The notes: generated by a model from the sequence alone, not told the origin. 64,000 nucleotides of DNA from Oncomelania hupensis (GCA_036898135.1 JBAHVR010000303.1:1-64000); one strand, 5' to 3'; positions 45,600-57,932 are shown, counted from the stretch's first letter. Translations and numbers: made by a program.

Positions 45600-48380
45600 G
45601 TGGATTTAGACGGCTTTAAATACGATTGAGAAAATCTCCGTTCTTAGTTTTTACAGGGCATGGTTGAATGGTTTCTCGGACAAAAAACGCAGGCCCAGCT
45701 GGATAGCTTTTTGAAAAATCCTCTGTGCCTAAAAAAACCCCATATAGTTTACTAGAATGACAAACATTTGTTTCTTCTTATTACAGTGCCGCCATTGTTT
45801 CAACATGAAATTTATATTTTACCATACATTGTCAGCCTCCTAAGGAACGCATTGTTTGCTTTTACCATACACTGTGAAAACAATCCTGTTGAAATAATAA
45901 TGTTATTGGTCACATAAATATTCTATACAACTCAAGGCGGTTTGTTTTGCGAAGCAACTTCCTACTCCTCGCTACCTTCTCCCTTATTTAAAACAAACAA
46001 GCAACCAATCAAACAAACCAAAAGAAATACAATTTTAATGAATCGGATTATTACCTTTCTGGATGCGAAGTCCCAATTTTGATGACATTGACCCATTCAG
46101 CGATATGAAAGACTCAGACGACGCTCATTGTACGTGTACTGTTTTGAAGAAACGAGCGCACTACTTCCTCTTTCACGGGAAAGAACGCTTGTTCTTTAGT
46201 CAATATGAAACCATAACAGAGCTTTCGCACAATCGTGCTAATGTTTAACTTTGTGGAACAACAGAGACGCTTTTCAATTCTGCTGCGCTGCCATTTTGGT
46301 TTCAGTGTTTTCAGGCTGTGCTTTGGCGTTGACATTACTTGTAAGTTCTGACCTTAATTTGCTGTTGACATCGCTTGATTGTAATTTGATGTTGATATCG
46401 CCATGTGTTGACTGAGGTTTGCGGTTGGAGTATGGTGTAATACCGAGGCTTGTACTTAGGATTACTTGTTTGGTTTGGTTATGCTGTGCTGTTAAAATTG
46501 TTGTTACAATCTGATTGCGGCTTCTGAATCTGATTAAAATAACTTTTGGTTGGATTATTGGGGTGGTTGGAAATGCTATTAAGTTTCGACTTGTGTCTTG
46601 CGTTTGAGATAAAATAAGCAACAGTGATTAAGTAAATATACACGTAGTTCAGATCAGATAACATTTTACGTTAAGTAGTTGTTAGGGGTTAGGGAACAGA
46701 CAATAGTTTGTATGCAGTTAGCAAGTGTACCTACGGGTGCACAAGCTCTTGAATGAGTCATATTATTATGTTTGTTGGTAAATACAACTTATACATGTCA
46801 TATGCAGGAATGTTTAGCGAGATAAACAAACAGATACAATTGCTATTCAGTTAGGAAGTTATGTACATGTGCACAAGTTAGAAATAGTATTTTCAGTGCA
46901 CTTTTCCCACACGATTCCTAGGCCTTTGTATGAAGAAAAGTGTAACTTATTTGACTGTAAAGAGATTTAGCCTACACACATTTTTTGTTATTTGGATAAG
47001 GTTGTGTACATGTATGAACAATATGAAACGTTATTTATCGTCAAATTGTCAATGCATTTTGCCAGGTAAGAAAATATTTTCGAGAAAGAGGAATTGTGCG
47101 ATTGTGTGTATGAGGAAGATTAGGACTATTTAGTATTAATTTAATTGCGCAGATTAGTAGATTTGCGTACAATTGCGATTATACTATTGTTGAAGGGGTG
47201 TGTGTGTGTGTGTCCGTGAGTGCGTTGGGATGTGTGTGTGTGTATGTGTGTGTGTGTGTGTGTAACATTTTAGGAAATTATTTCTGCAGTTAGTAAATTT
47301 AAGGGTGTGGTTCTCGGTAAGCGGATACACATTTTCATTGTAAAATGAATAACAATGTTACCGAGAGTTTCGATTTATTTAGTTATGTCCGCAAACTTGC
47401 TTCTGTTGGGAGATTACGACACCTCTGGTATACCGTCTTTTTTCCCCTCAAACAATATTATCTTAATAACTGTTACAGCAGGCCTATGCGGTTCTGATAA
47501 GAAGGAAAAGGGTTACTTAGTTCAAGTGTGGGGACATTTGTATGAAGCTTATGTTGTCTCATGTTTATTTAGTTCGAGTATCATTGTAAGATTTAGTAGT
47601 ACGTGCGCACGCGCGTGTGTGTGTGTATGTGTGGGTGTGTGCGTGTGTGTGTGTTTGTGTGTGATATTGTTGAATAAACTTGATCAAAAGCCTCTGATTT
47701 ATGAACTATATTTCGTTGGGCACTTGTATGCCATTATTAGAGAGCGATTTGTAAAACAAGTGGCCGTTGCCACAAGTCGTTCTGTTCTTGAGTATAACTT
47801 ATATTTTGTTTAAACACATTTTTCATTTCTTTTCAAAATTTAAATTTAAGAAATGTGTACATACATGTTATTTGCATCGTAGTCGTGTACAATAGAAAAT
47901 TGTAACATCTAAATCGGACAGCATAAACGTTCACCTACACACACACACACACACACAAACACACACCCACACGCACCCCCACCCACACACACACACACAC
48001 AAACACACACATACGCACACACATTATAGGCCTACATACATATAGAATAGCATGTGCCGCTGCCGCTGTGGGCATAAACAAAAAGCAAGCAACCACAACA
48101 TTATAAAGCAGATATAGTTTTCTAAAAATGTGTTTTGGTTGGGTTGGCCTACTCGTATGATGAAATGTTGGCTAGACCGAAAGTTTACCAGAACAGTCTA
48201 TATATTGTGTGTTTACCAAAAAGAGTTTCACACAGAATGTTATTTTATTTTTTGCATGTGTGCGCATTCTTGAATTGCTTTTCATAGATGTTGTGTTTGA
48301 CGAGTTAAAAAGACATATTGACAAAACACCCACGACTGTTCAGAATCGCTAGAACACTTTCGCCCGAAGTCGATAGCTCG
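45600..48380. other. No gene recognised; GT and CA microsatellites
   Basis: Contains GT tracts at 47198-47262 and 47617-47660 and a CA tract at 47937-48022. The 152-codon frame at 47355-47813 crosses the second GT tract and shows no domain. The minus frame at 46621-46274 lacks splice support. Confidence 0.4.
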
Positions 48381-49029
48381 TTATTAATAGCCGAAGCCCA
48401 GATTGTTTAGAGGTGCTTTTTAGGGTATCCAAAATGAAAACAAGGCAAATGTAAAGAGTTTAAGTTGTTGAACAATCTTACCAAAATGTAAAAAAAAAAT
48501 TAGCGCAATTAGGAGATACAACGAATTTAAAAATTGCTAAAACGGTATTGGCAGATTTTGCCAGTCATACGCGGGAATTTCCTTGCGGGCGAAGTATAAC
48601 TCCGTCCACATGGCCATTCAACACTGTCAGCGTGACTTCACAGATATGGAAGAGGATTTTGAAGATGAATTGCTGGAATATTCACCATTAAATCCCACCG
48701 TGTCTTTTGAGTTAAGCAAACATTTTCTTTGTTCCCCTGAGTTTGCATTATTAAAATATAAATAATATAACGCGCAATATAATAGTCTTAAACTTGCCGG
48801 TTTTCAGTTATGGCTAAGTAGGTCACTAGCAGACGCTCTCCGCTTGCTGCTTGCTGCTTGCTGTGGTCGCTGCCTTGCGCACAGTTCTTTTTGTTATCTG
48901 ACAGGGCATAGCTCGAAATTCATTTGTCTTGTGTTGTTTGATAATTAAAAGTATCTTTAATATTTTTTATTGTTGTGTTTCTGATTTAAGCTTCAAGATA
49001 CTAAGCAGTCTCAGCTGTGTTTACGACTG

Positions 49030-49045
49030 TGTGTGTGTGTGTGTG

Positions 49046-49083
<38 letters not shown>
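49030..49083. repeat. (GT)n microsatellite
   Basis: GT tract with one GTAG interruption. Confidence 0.95.
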
Positions 49084-49084
<1 letters not shown>

Positions 49085-49561
49085 AGCGGTTGTACAGCGC
49101 TGACAAAGTTAAAATTGTATGGCAAGCGGATACAGACAAAAGCGTTGAAGTTATTAACAGTTTACAAAGAAAAAAAACACCCGAAAAAACAACAACAACA
49201 ATGTTTAACCACAAAGTTCATGTTAACTTACATTTTTGTCATTTATTAACAACTTCTTCAAAAGTATGGTTGACTGCAGCGTTTTGAGGCTTTGTCGTAA
49301 ATGCGTCATTTACAAAGTAGACGTCATTTTACGCACACAGTATGTAAATCAAGAAGCAGTCTCAGAAAGTTAACCAGGGAGAGTACATACATGTATACAC
49401 GTATACATTTACATACATACATATATACACATACATGCACACACACACACACGTACATATACATATCTGCAAACATATACATACAAACTTCTATACGTGT
49501 ACATCAACATCAACAACTTTATTGGCTTTAATGCATATATGTACACACACTTACACACACA

Positions 49562-49892
<331 letters not shown>

Positions 49893-49964
49893 ATACATAT
49901 ATATACGCACACACACATACTCACACACACAGACACACACAAAGCTTTAAGGCTATGATATCAA

Positions 49965-50220
49965 ACTGGCATACTAATAAATCCAGAATGATTAAGTTTG
50001 ATTACCATTTTATATGAACTATTGCAGTATTAAAATTGTATGGCAAGCGGATGCTGGCAGAATAGTTATTGATATTAATTTGCGTTATAAGGGTATAAAC
50101 TATAATATCAAACTGGTGTACTAATACCACCTATGTTGTCGTCTTTGTAAATGTTTTGAGGGTTATAATCCGGAATAAATTAGATGGATTACCATTTGAT
50201 ATAAATTTGTGCAGGAACCA
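49965..50220. repeat. Diverged internal duplication upstream of the CXC remnant
   Basis: ATATCAAACTGG...ACTAATA...TTACCATTT(T/G)ATAT...GCAG occurs at 49965-50030 and at 50105-50215. AAAATTGTATGGCAAGCGGAT also occurs at 49111 and 50034. Both GCAG sites could be acceptor relics. Confidence 0.55.
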
Positions 50221-50913
50221 TATGAAGTTATTGCATACGAGAAAGATGAAAAAGAGAGTATGCATCATCTGCAAGAAAGGCTTTGTGAAAAAAGAAAACG
50301 TGACGCTAATACAAAAAGGATGTGATTCTATTAAAAAAAAAAGCTAGTAAACAGAGGAAAGTATACATACACGCAGTTCCTGAAGATCTTGTACATGCTG
50401 TTTGCAGACAAACATTCACAATCAAGCACCATGTGAAAAAAGCTATGAGCAAGCTGAATCAGTCACCATCACCTCGAAAACAGTTTAACACAGGTTGTCT
50501 GGACTGAACATAGCTTCTGGCACCAGTGGTTTGGGTCCAAAGTGCTTGTTTTGTGACAATGGAAGCAAAGGGAAAAAAAGGATCAAAGGATGATCATTAT
50601 CAACTGACACCTATAAGAACATTAGAATTCAAGGGTAGGTTGCTGGAGTTTTGTAGCAAGAGAGGAACCAGTGCACCAGACCATCTTCTAAACCTTGTGC
50701 GTTGCAATTGCAGAACTGACTGTGCGTCAACCAGGTGTTCATGCCGACGACATGGATTGGTCTGCACTGTTGGATGTGGAGAATGCCGAGGTGAAATCTG
50801 CTTAAACGTCATGAAGTACACAGAAAAGGAAGAATAAGAGGAAGAAGAAGAGAAAAAGGAAGAGGAAGAAGAAATGGAAGAAGACATGAATGACAATAGC
50901 ATTGAGATCTAAC
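50215..50913 (+). pseudogene. Two-module zinc protein remnant (CxxC/VHxxCR region plus CxC-rich tesmin/TSO1-like domain)
   Basis: Read across three frames, this encodes KRVCIICKKGF, VTLIQKGCDSI, then VPEDLVHAVCRQTFT, then PKCLFCDNGSKGKKR, TPIRTLEFKGRLLEFCSKRG and a CxC-rich block RCNCRTDCASTRCSCRRHGL / CTVGCGECRGEICLN, followed after one TAA (50835-50837) by an acidic tail to a stop at 50911. The order matches a large, poorly annotated family of invertebrate and fish proteins (recalled, not searched), but the several hundred residues normally between FCSKRG and the CXC block are absent. Two of the frame changes coincide with A-runs (A10 near 50332, A7 near 50573), so sequencing errors could contribute. 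Confidence 0.65.
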
Positions 50914-51384
50914 AGTCTGGCTCTATCACCAGCACTGCATTACGTTTTTGTTTTCGTGTAATGAAACGTTTTCTAGTGCTGATTCAAGTACAGCATGGCT
51001 ATGGCATTCCGTTTGTAAAACAGTTGATAGTTTGCATTTTAAGGCCAAAACCATAGTATTTTGGGCTAAAAATAATTCTATATAAAGAATGGAAGCAAGA
51101 CTGCAAACAATTAATTATTTGTATAGAGCGATTTCGATAACCTAAAGAATAGATTTTTTAGTAAAAGTCATGAACACAACAAAAAATATAAAAGATACTT
51201 TTAATTATACAACAATACAAGACAAATGAATTTTCGATCTATGCTCTTCTTCAGATTACAAACAATGCATAAGAAAGTTACTTCCATCACTTAATTTATG
51301 GTATTGTACATTTTTAAAAAATGTGTTTGTTTAATGTATATACTATTATTTCTGTATTAATTACGTAGTTTTTATTATAGACTA

Positions 51385-52395
51385 GGAGTGTAATCAGCAT
51401 GGTGGCCATCTTGAAAAATGGTCGCCATATTTCTTTTTGTAATAACTACTGGGATTTTTAAGTCACAGGTATACCAAATTTGGTGCTTGTAAGGCAAAAT
51501 CTTCGTCTAATACTTCATAGTATAGTACAAGAGTATAATCGGCATTATGGCCATCTTGAAAATGGCCGCCATATTGTTTCTTTTTAATGGCTACCGAGCT
51601 TTTCTAAAAGAAAATATTTTAAATATCAGACACAAGACCAAGGAGGCACTGTGGTCTAATGGTAGTGCTTCGGCTTGTGGATCTGAAGGTCCCGGGTTCG
51701 AGCCCTGGCCGGGCCATTGTGTTGTGTCCCTGGGAAAGACACTTTACTCCTGTTTTCCTACTCCTTCGGATGAGAGTATAAACCGAGGTCTAGTCTGTGT
51801 CGCATACATTCCATCATAACGGACTTTAAAGATCCTGACGCTCATGTCCTAGACGGGTGAGTGCCGGTAACAAGAACACACCCAGCATGCACCTTGGTAA
51901 AAAGTGCCATAATAATCAAAATTGATTGTGGGCATATACGGAAGAAGAAGAAGAAGAAGAAGTGTAATCAGCATGGCGGCCATCATTAAAAATGGCCGCC
52001 ATATTGTTTCTGGTAATGGCTACCGGGCGTTTGTAAAAGAGTAGGTCTTAAGTATCGTGTAGACCAACTTTGGTGCTTGTAGGTCGAAATCTTGATCTCA
52101 TACTCCATAATTATTGTAGAACAAAAGTGTTATCGGCATGGCGGCCATCTTGAAAAATGTCCGCCATATTTTTTCTGTTAACGGCCACTGAACTTTTCTA
52201 AAAGAGTAGGTCTTAAGTATCATGTATACCAAATGTGGCGCTTGTAGGTCGAAATCTTGGTCGTATACTTCATATTGTAGAACAAGAGTTTAATCGGCAT
52301 GGCGGCCATCTTGAAAATGGCCGCCATTTTTTTAATGGCTACCAGGCTTTTTTGAAATAGTAGGTCTTAAATATCATGGACATCAAATTTGGGGG
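51385..52395. repeat. Minisatellite of about 150 bp with ATGGCGGCCAT hairpins, five units, split by a SINE
   Basis: Units begin GT(G/A)TAATC(A/G)GCATGGCGGCC near 51389, 51533, 51962, 52129 and 52288. Each holds ATGGCGGCCAT, a short spacer and ATGGCCGCCAT (11-bp hairpin arms), then TAATGGCTACCGGGCTTTT, GTAGGTCTTAAGTATCA and TTTGGTGCTTGTAGGTCGAAATCTTG. Units 2 and 3 are separated by the SINE at 51629-51960. The array ends in a poly-G run (52391-52404). Confidence 0.85.
51629..51960 (+). mobile_element. SINE with His-like tRNA head
   Basis: A box TGGTCTAATGG at 51652-51662 and B box GGTTCGAGCC at 51695-51704 lie in a tRNA-like fold whose loop TTGTGGA gives anticodon GTG (His), with four of five anticodon-stem pairs. 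The body has GGATGAGAGTATAAACCGAG and TTTAAAGATCCTGACGCTCA, and an (AGA)n tail. A degenerate body copy is at 35.6 kb. It inserted into the minisatellite, so it is younger than the array. Confidence 0.82.
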
Positions 52396-52945
52396 GGGGG
52401 GGGGAAGGAAGCTATTTTGTCAGTAATCTGCCATACTAGTTTTTGGCCTTACAAAGCAAGCAATAACTGAACGGAATGCCATAGTACACGGCTAGATAAT
52501 AAATGCTCAATAACTTTGTTTTGCGATATTTTTTTTTACATTTTGGATATGTGATAGAGTACACTAGTATCTTTCCGATGCAGTAAAAATTATTTTGGAT
52601 ACCCAAAAAAGCAAAATTAAACATTTTGCGGCAGTCTGGGCTTGGACTATAAGCCGAAAACATGTAGGCACCAAGCTGTTTGCTTTTTGAAAAGGGAGGG
52701 GGGGGGGAGTAGGAAATGGAGGGGGTAAAAGATGGAGGAGCGATGGGAAAGGGGAGGGGACATTTAGTTTGAGTTGTTGTTGAGTTGTTGTTGATGGTGG
52801 TGATGGTGCTGGTGGGGGTGAGGATGTTGATGAGGGTGATGCTGCTGCTGCTGTTAATGGTGGTATTGGTGATTCGGTGATTCTTTTCATGAAATTTTGA
52901 TAAGACAGGACATTTCTAGAACAGTAAGCATATTATACTGAACGT

Positions 52946-53035
52946 GCGCGCGCGTGTGTGTAGGTGTGTGTGCGTGTGTGTAGGTGTATGTATGTGTGTA
53001 TGTATGTGTGTATGTATGTATGTATGCGTTTGTTC

Positions 53036-53066
<31 letters not shown>
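52946..53066. repeat. (GT)n/(GTAT)n microsatellite
   Basis: GT-rich tract with GTAT interruptions, next to a partial copy of the GTAGAAACGACG element. Confidence 0.93.
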
Positions 53067-53073
53067 GCTAGGT

Positions 53074-53280
53074 AGAAACGACGTTACTCTGACATACACT
53101 TGAAACTCTACGTACTTTCTTTTGACGGCCCCGTTATTTTGACGTCAAAACAGTGTTCCGTTAGGGTTAGGGCCGTGTTAGGCTTAGGGTTAGGTTAAGG
53201 GTTAGGGTTAGGGTTAGGGAGCTTCAAAAAATGGGAAAATGTCAAAATAATGGCAAAATAATGGCAAATGTGTCAAAATG
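53074..53280 (-). mobile_element. Partial copy of the MITE with telomere-like core
   Basis: Starts GGTAGAAACGACGTTACTCTG, similar to the termini at 55510, and has ATTTTGACGTCAAAA (53136-53150) and a GTTAGGG-rich block (53161-53218). The right terminus is replaced by GT microsatellite. Orientation is opposite to the 55.5-kb copy. Confidence 0.6.
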
Positions 53281-53867
53281 ATGTATGTGGGTGTGTGTGC
53301 GTGTGTGGTGTGTGTGTGTGTGTGTGTGCGTGTGTGTGGTGTGTGTGTGTGCATGTGGTGTCTGTGTATGTGGGTGGTTGGAAGGGGGTGAGGTGGACAG
53401 GTTTTAGTGTAGCGCCTAATTCTTTATTGCATATGATAACTGACGTGTATCACGTAACCTATTCACCAATCGCGGAAGTCAGTGTTATCTATATTGTCTT
53501 TGATACTATTTTTAAGTTGTTATGTCTTCTAAGCAGACCACACGCTACAAGACAATCCACTGTTTTCGTTTATTTTACTTAAACGTTTGAATCGGGTAAT
53601 GGTCCGAGATAAGCCTTCTCCATTAAATATTATATTGGTGTGTAGCAGCTGCATACAATATGTATGTGAGACCCCTAACAATATCATTATCACTAGCACT
53701 AGTATCATTGCCTTTAACCCATATGTTCGTGATGAGCGTGTGTTGCATCATAAAGAACTTGCCTGATAGTTTCTTGTAAATTCAGTTATCAGTGTGCAGT
53801 TTTTTGAGACACGTTCATAACCAGAAAATGTGTGAAGCCCCACCAGTAGAGCTTGATGACATCCTAT

Positions 53868-55402
53868 TCTATCCTATCCTATCCCGTAAACCGGAAGTTG
53901 TTGGGGCACTACAGATGATCCTCTCCATCTTTCTCTGTCCTCAGCAGTCCTCATGAGGTTGAAAATCTGTTCAGTGGTACTTCGCACTGCCCTGTATCCT
54001 GCTTGTTCTTCAGCTATGAGTTGTTCAGCTTGGGGTTTCAACCTCAGGGATGGGCAAGGCGAAGTACCACTGAACAGATTTTCAACCTCAGAATAATCTT
54101 CGAGAAAAATACCTACAGCACCAACAACACCTATATCATGTGTTTATAGACTTTACGAAAGCGTTTGACCGAGTCTGGCATGCAGCTTTGTGGGCAACAA
54201 TGAGAGTGTAGGTTTACAACATCAGCTCTAAAATTATTGAAGTCATCACAAGCCTGTATGACAAAGCTACCAGTGCAGTCCTCCACAACAGCGCCATCGG
54301 AAACTGATTCAGAACAACAATCGGTGTGCGTCAAGGATGCCTGCTCTCTCCAACACTCTTTAACATCTTCCTAGAGTGCATCATGTCAGATGCCCTTGCA
54401 GATCACGAAGGTACAGTCAGCATATGGGGTAGAGCAATCTCCAATCTCCGTTTTGCGGATGACATTGATGGATTGACTGGAGAGGAACTAGGGCTTGGGC
54501 AACAGAGGCTTGACACCAGAGCCTATGGAATCGAAATAAGTGCAGAGAAGACCAAAATGATGACCAACAACATCAATGGCATCAACATGGACATCAAAGT
54601 CCTAGGCCAATTCCTCAACACAGTGCATAGCTTCAAATATTTAGGAGCCATTGTATCAGACAATGGGTCCCGACAAGATGTCCTCTCCAGGATCGCACAA
54701 ACAACTGCTGCCCTGACAAGGTTGAAGCCCATTTGGAAAGACAGGACCATCAGTCTACATTCCAAAGTAAGGCTGCTTCGCTCCCTTGTCATCTCCATCT
54801 TCCTATAAGCTTGCGAAACATGGACCCTCACCGCAGATCTACAACGAAGAATATAACGCATGGAGATGAGGTGCTACAGAAGACTTCTTGGCACTTCTTA
54901 TACTCAGCACATTACCATCGATGACGTCGGACAGACCATCACACAAGCCATTGGACAACACGATGACATGCTCACAGTGGTGAAAAAACGGAAACTCCTA
55001 TGGTATGGCCACGGCACCAGAGCATCAGGTCTTGCAATACCATCCTGCAAGGCACGGTGCAAGGAGGCAGAAGAAGAGGGAGACATAAAAAGAGGTGGGA
55101 GGACAACATTCGAGAATGGACTGGCTTGACACTGAGCGAAGCCCTGAGGGTTGCTGAGGACAAAGAAAGATGGAGTACGCTGGTTAAACGTTCATCTGTG
55201 GTGCCCCAACGACCTCCGAGTTACGGGATAGGAAAGGAGCAGTCCTCATGGTTTCACTCAATGTCAAGCCAGTCCGTTCTCGAATGTTGTCTTCCCACCT
55301 GTTTTTCTGTCTCTCTCCCTCTTCTTCTTCATTGCACCCTGCCTTGCAAGGTGGTCTTTGTAAGGTCTGATGTGGCCATACCATCGGAGTTTCCGTGTCT
55401 TG
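53868..55402. mobile_element. LINE family 1, rearranged mosaic copy with internal palindrome
   Basis: The minus-strand LINE 3' end (53868-53955, with the TCCTA tail) is followed by a minus-strand RT piece (53956-54025), then a plus-strand LINE from EEQAG-side sequence to the 3' end (54045-55235), then another minus-strand C-terminal piece (55236-55402). RT motifs on the plus strand include FTKAFDRVWHAAL, VRQGCLLSPTLFN and FADD at 54452-54463. The arms 53956-53986 and 54059-54089 are perfect 31-bp inverted repeats. CTTGATGA flanks the whole block, suggesting a single composite insertion. Confidence 0.8.
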
Positions 55403-55509
55403 ATGATAACCCTTCCCTTAAATCATAATTATTTGGTGTAACTCTTGTTCACAAACTCCTGTTTGCTGACCAAGGCAAGTGACCTTATCTCAGCTATGCC
55501 GAAATTTTT

Positions 55510-56497
55510 GTAGAAACGACGTTCTGATGACTGTTGTGAAAAAAACATGGATTATTTTGACACACTTTCCATTTCTTTGACATTATTTTGACATTTTCCA
55601 ATTTCTGAAGCTATCCCTAACCCTAACCCTAACCCTTAACCTAACTCTAATCCTAAAACAGCTCTAACTCAACGGAGCACACCCCTTGGGGTCATGAGCA
55701 ATCTTGCCACTGTAGATTGTTCTAACCTATAATTATAAAGGGAAAAGTGAAAAGCCCCAGTTGAAAACCTGTCTTTCCTTTATAGGCATGACCGATTCAC
55801 TGCGGCAACAGTACCCCCGTTGGAGTACCGGGGGTTTCAGTATAAATAGTATCCCCACTTTCTGGAAATTTAGTGCTTTAAATTCCCACTGTCGCTGTCT
55901 TCCTCATTTGCTCTTTCCCATTTATGCTCTGTCCTATCACTCTGCGATACTATCTTCTTCTTCGCTAGATCAATGACCTACCTTTTTTCTTGAAAACTCT
56001 TCCTGGACAAGACTCCTTGTTTGTGTATGAGGTCTGTTGGATCAGCTTGGGAGTATTGGACGCTTTCTGCCGGGTGGTCACTAGGGCTTCCTATGATGTT
56101 ATTATTTAGCAATATAGGCATTTTATATGTATGTGTTTTGTTGATAATTTATAATGATGTTTGTATTCTATTTTGTTTTTGTAACCGGGGGTTCGATTAG
56201 TTGGGGTAAAAGCCTCAGCCGTCCCCTGCGTGGAATGTTTTTATTGTAAAGTGACTGGCCGGTGGAGGGCATTCAGTTTTCCCACTAGGGTTGTTTCAGC
56301 AGATCTTTTATACGGATCGGGAGTTGTCCGGTCCTGATTTGGCTCGGAAGAGTCCGCTGGACCTAAAGCAACAATCAATCAATCAATCAATCAATCAACG
56401 GAGCACTATTTTGACGTCAAAATAGTACGGCCTTCCAAAAAAGTCAGAAGAAACCATGTGGAGTTTCATGTGTGTGTCATCAGAACGTCGTTTCTAC
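55510..56497 (+). mobile_element. MITE with perfect 22-bp inverted ends and a telomere-like core, hosting a family A insertion
   Basis: The left end GTAGAAACGACGTTCTGATG... (55510-55531) and the right end (56476-56497) are perfect inverted repeats. Between them are a degenerate CTAACCC block (55617-55668) and ATTTTGACGTCAAAATA (56407-56423), which contains a TGACGTCA palindrome. The family A retroposon 55681-56394 sits inside, so the MITE is older. Without the insert it is about 260 bp. The ends are AC-rich on both strands but no transposase is present. Confidence 0.78.
55681..56394 (+). mobile_element. Family A retroposon, full-length copy with CCCCTTGGGG head
   Basis: Same layout as the 5.6- and 42.2-kb copies: head, TATAAATA (near 55843), body and (TCAA)n tail. 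Twelve-bp exact target repeats TCAACGGAGCAC lie at 55669-55680 and 56395-56406, which rejoin the interrupted MITE precisely. Confidence 0.9.
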
Positions 56498-56499
56498 AT

Positions 56500-57930
56500 G
56501 CCCACACACACTTAATATAAAATAGCTTGCTCGCAGTTAACAGTCTCCACATTCCTCTGTCCCACCCATCAACCCTCTCCATCTGTCAAAACAGGGGGTA
56601 TTCCCTTTTGGTCATTAACTTGCTCCCCTTGGGTTTTAAGAAAAAAAACATCCGGGAAGCTGCTCACTGCTGTGCCTAATCTGTCGGAATAGGTGCTATC
56701 AGTCTCGTTTATACCATCGGTTGACGATTGTGTAACACATTTGGGGAAATTCCTAACCGTATCGAAAAAAGCGTTTTTCACTATTAGTTATTGTTATTGC
56801 AGTATGATTCAATACTAGTAGACCTAGTAGGCCAACCTATTTCTTCACTTGTTCTAAATACTCCTACCGGGGAGCTCCTGAACTATAATTAATCATGTTC
56901 AAAGTACAACACAAAGCGTAGTCTTATGTTTTATTTACGTGGTCAGTCGCTATTGTTGTGCAAGAGAGTGTTTTTAAAAAAAAATATTTTCCCGATAAAG
57001 ATACAAGTCAAAGACTATCTATGATGTAGTCTAGCGAAAATAACCTTTTTGCACAATTTATAATACGTTTTTGTTTTCCTTCTTCACGATGAAGACCTAA
57101 CTCATAACTATTTAAAGCTCACAGTGTTGACAAATAATTAACGGTATTGTTTGTTCACATGTGCTTATTTGTCGATGAGCAGTATTGAATGACCGTTTCT
57201 TGATGGTTGGGGAAGGGGAGGGGGGAGGTGGAATGGGATGAAGGGGTCGCGGGGATGGGGGTAGAAAGGGGATGAGACAGCATTGCAGTGAGCAACGGGA
57301 GTTCTCTGCGACCTTGTGTAAGTTCGCAGTTAGCCTATATAAGAACAATCCATTTCATTGTTCATTTTCATAAGCTACAGAGTACTGTACACTCAAACGA
57401 CTCGAATAAGTACTTTGAAGAGTAGCAGCCTACAAATGCTAAATACAAACAAGGCAGGCACTGACTTCGTTTTTTTTCTTCTGCGCGGATGTGTTATTTC
57501 ATTTTGAAGTGGTATCGTTTCTTACAAAGTTGCAAAACCAAGAAAGGTTTGCGAGGCCAACATAAATTAAAAATAAAATGATGGCATCTTGGACCTAATT
57601 ATTACTATTATACTGTGAGGAGTAAGTGAATTATGATACAAATGATCTATCTCCCAGTTTCCGCTGCCAGTGGTTTGAACCTGTGAAATTAGAAGAAGAA
57701 GAAGAAGAAGAAGAAGTTCCTATCAGGTGTAGGTAACATTGTACCCTATCAATGCTTTAGAATAAACTAAGCTCTTGTGTTTTGAAAGAATAAAAAAAAG
57801 AACACTCTAAACTCTAAAAGGTAAAAGCATTACTTTTCGGTTTCATGAGCACTGCAAGTTCTTTTGTTTTGCCAGAATGTGAGTGTTTTGGTGTTTTACC
57901 CTTCTCTCATTATGTTTTCTTTTTGTTTGC
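56500..57930. other. No gene recognised
   Basis: AT-rich unique sequence with a short GAA run at 57693-57715 and G-rich tracts at 57205-57245. Confidence 0.4.
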
Positions 57931-57932
57931 AG

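Noticed and set aside
46274..46621. Minus-strand 115-codon ORF with Asn/Ser/Thr-rich product
   Set aside because: No splice signals, no recognisable motif, partly internal short repeats.
47355..47813. 152-codon ORF
   Set aside because: Crosses a GT microsatellite (Cys-Val run), average AT-rich composition, no recognisable motif.
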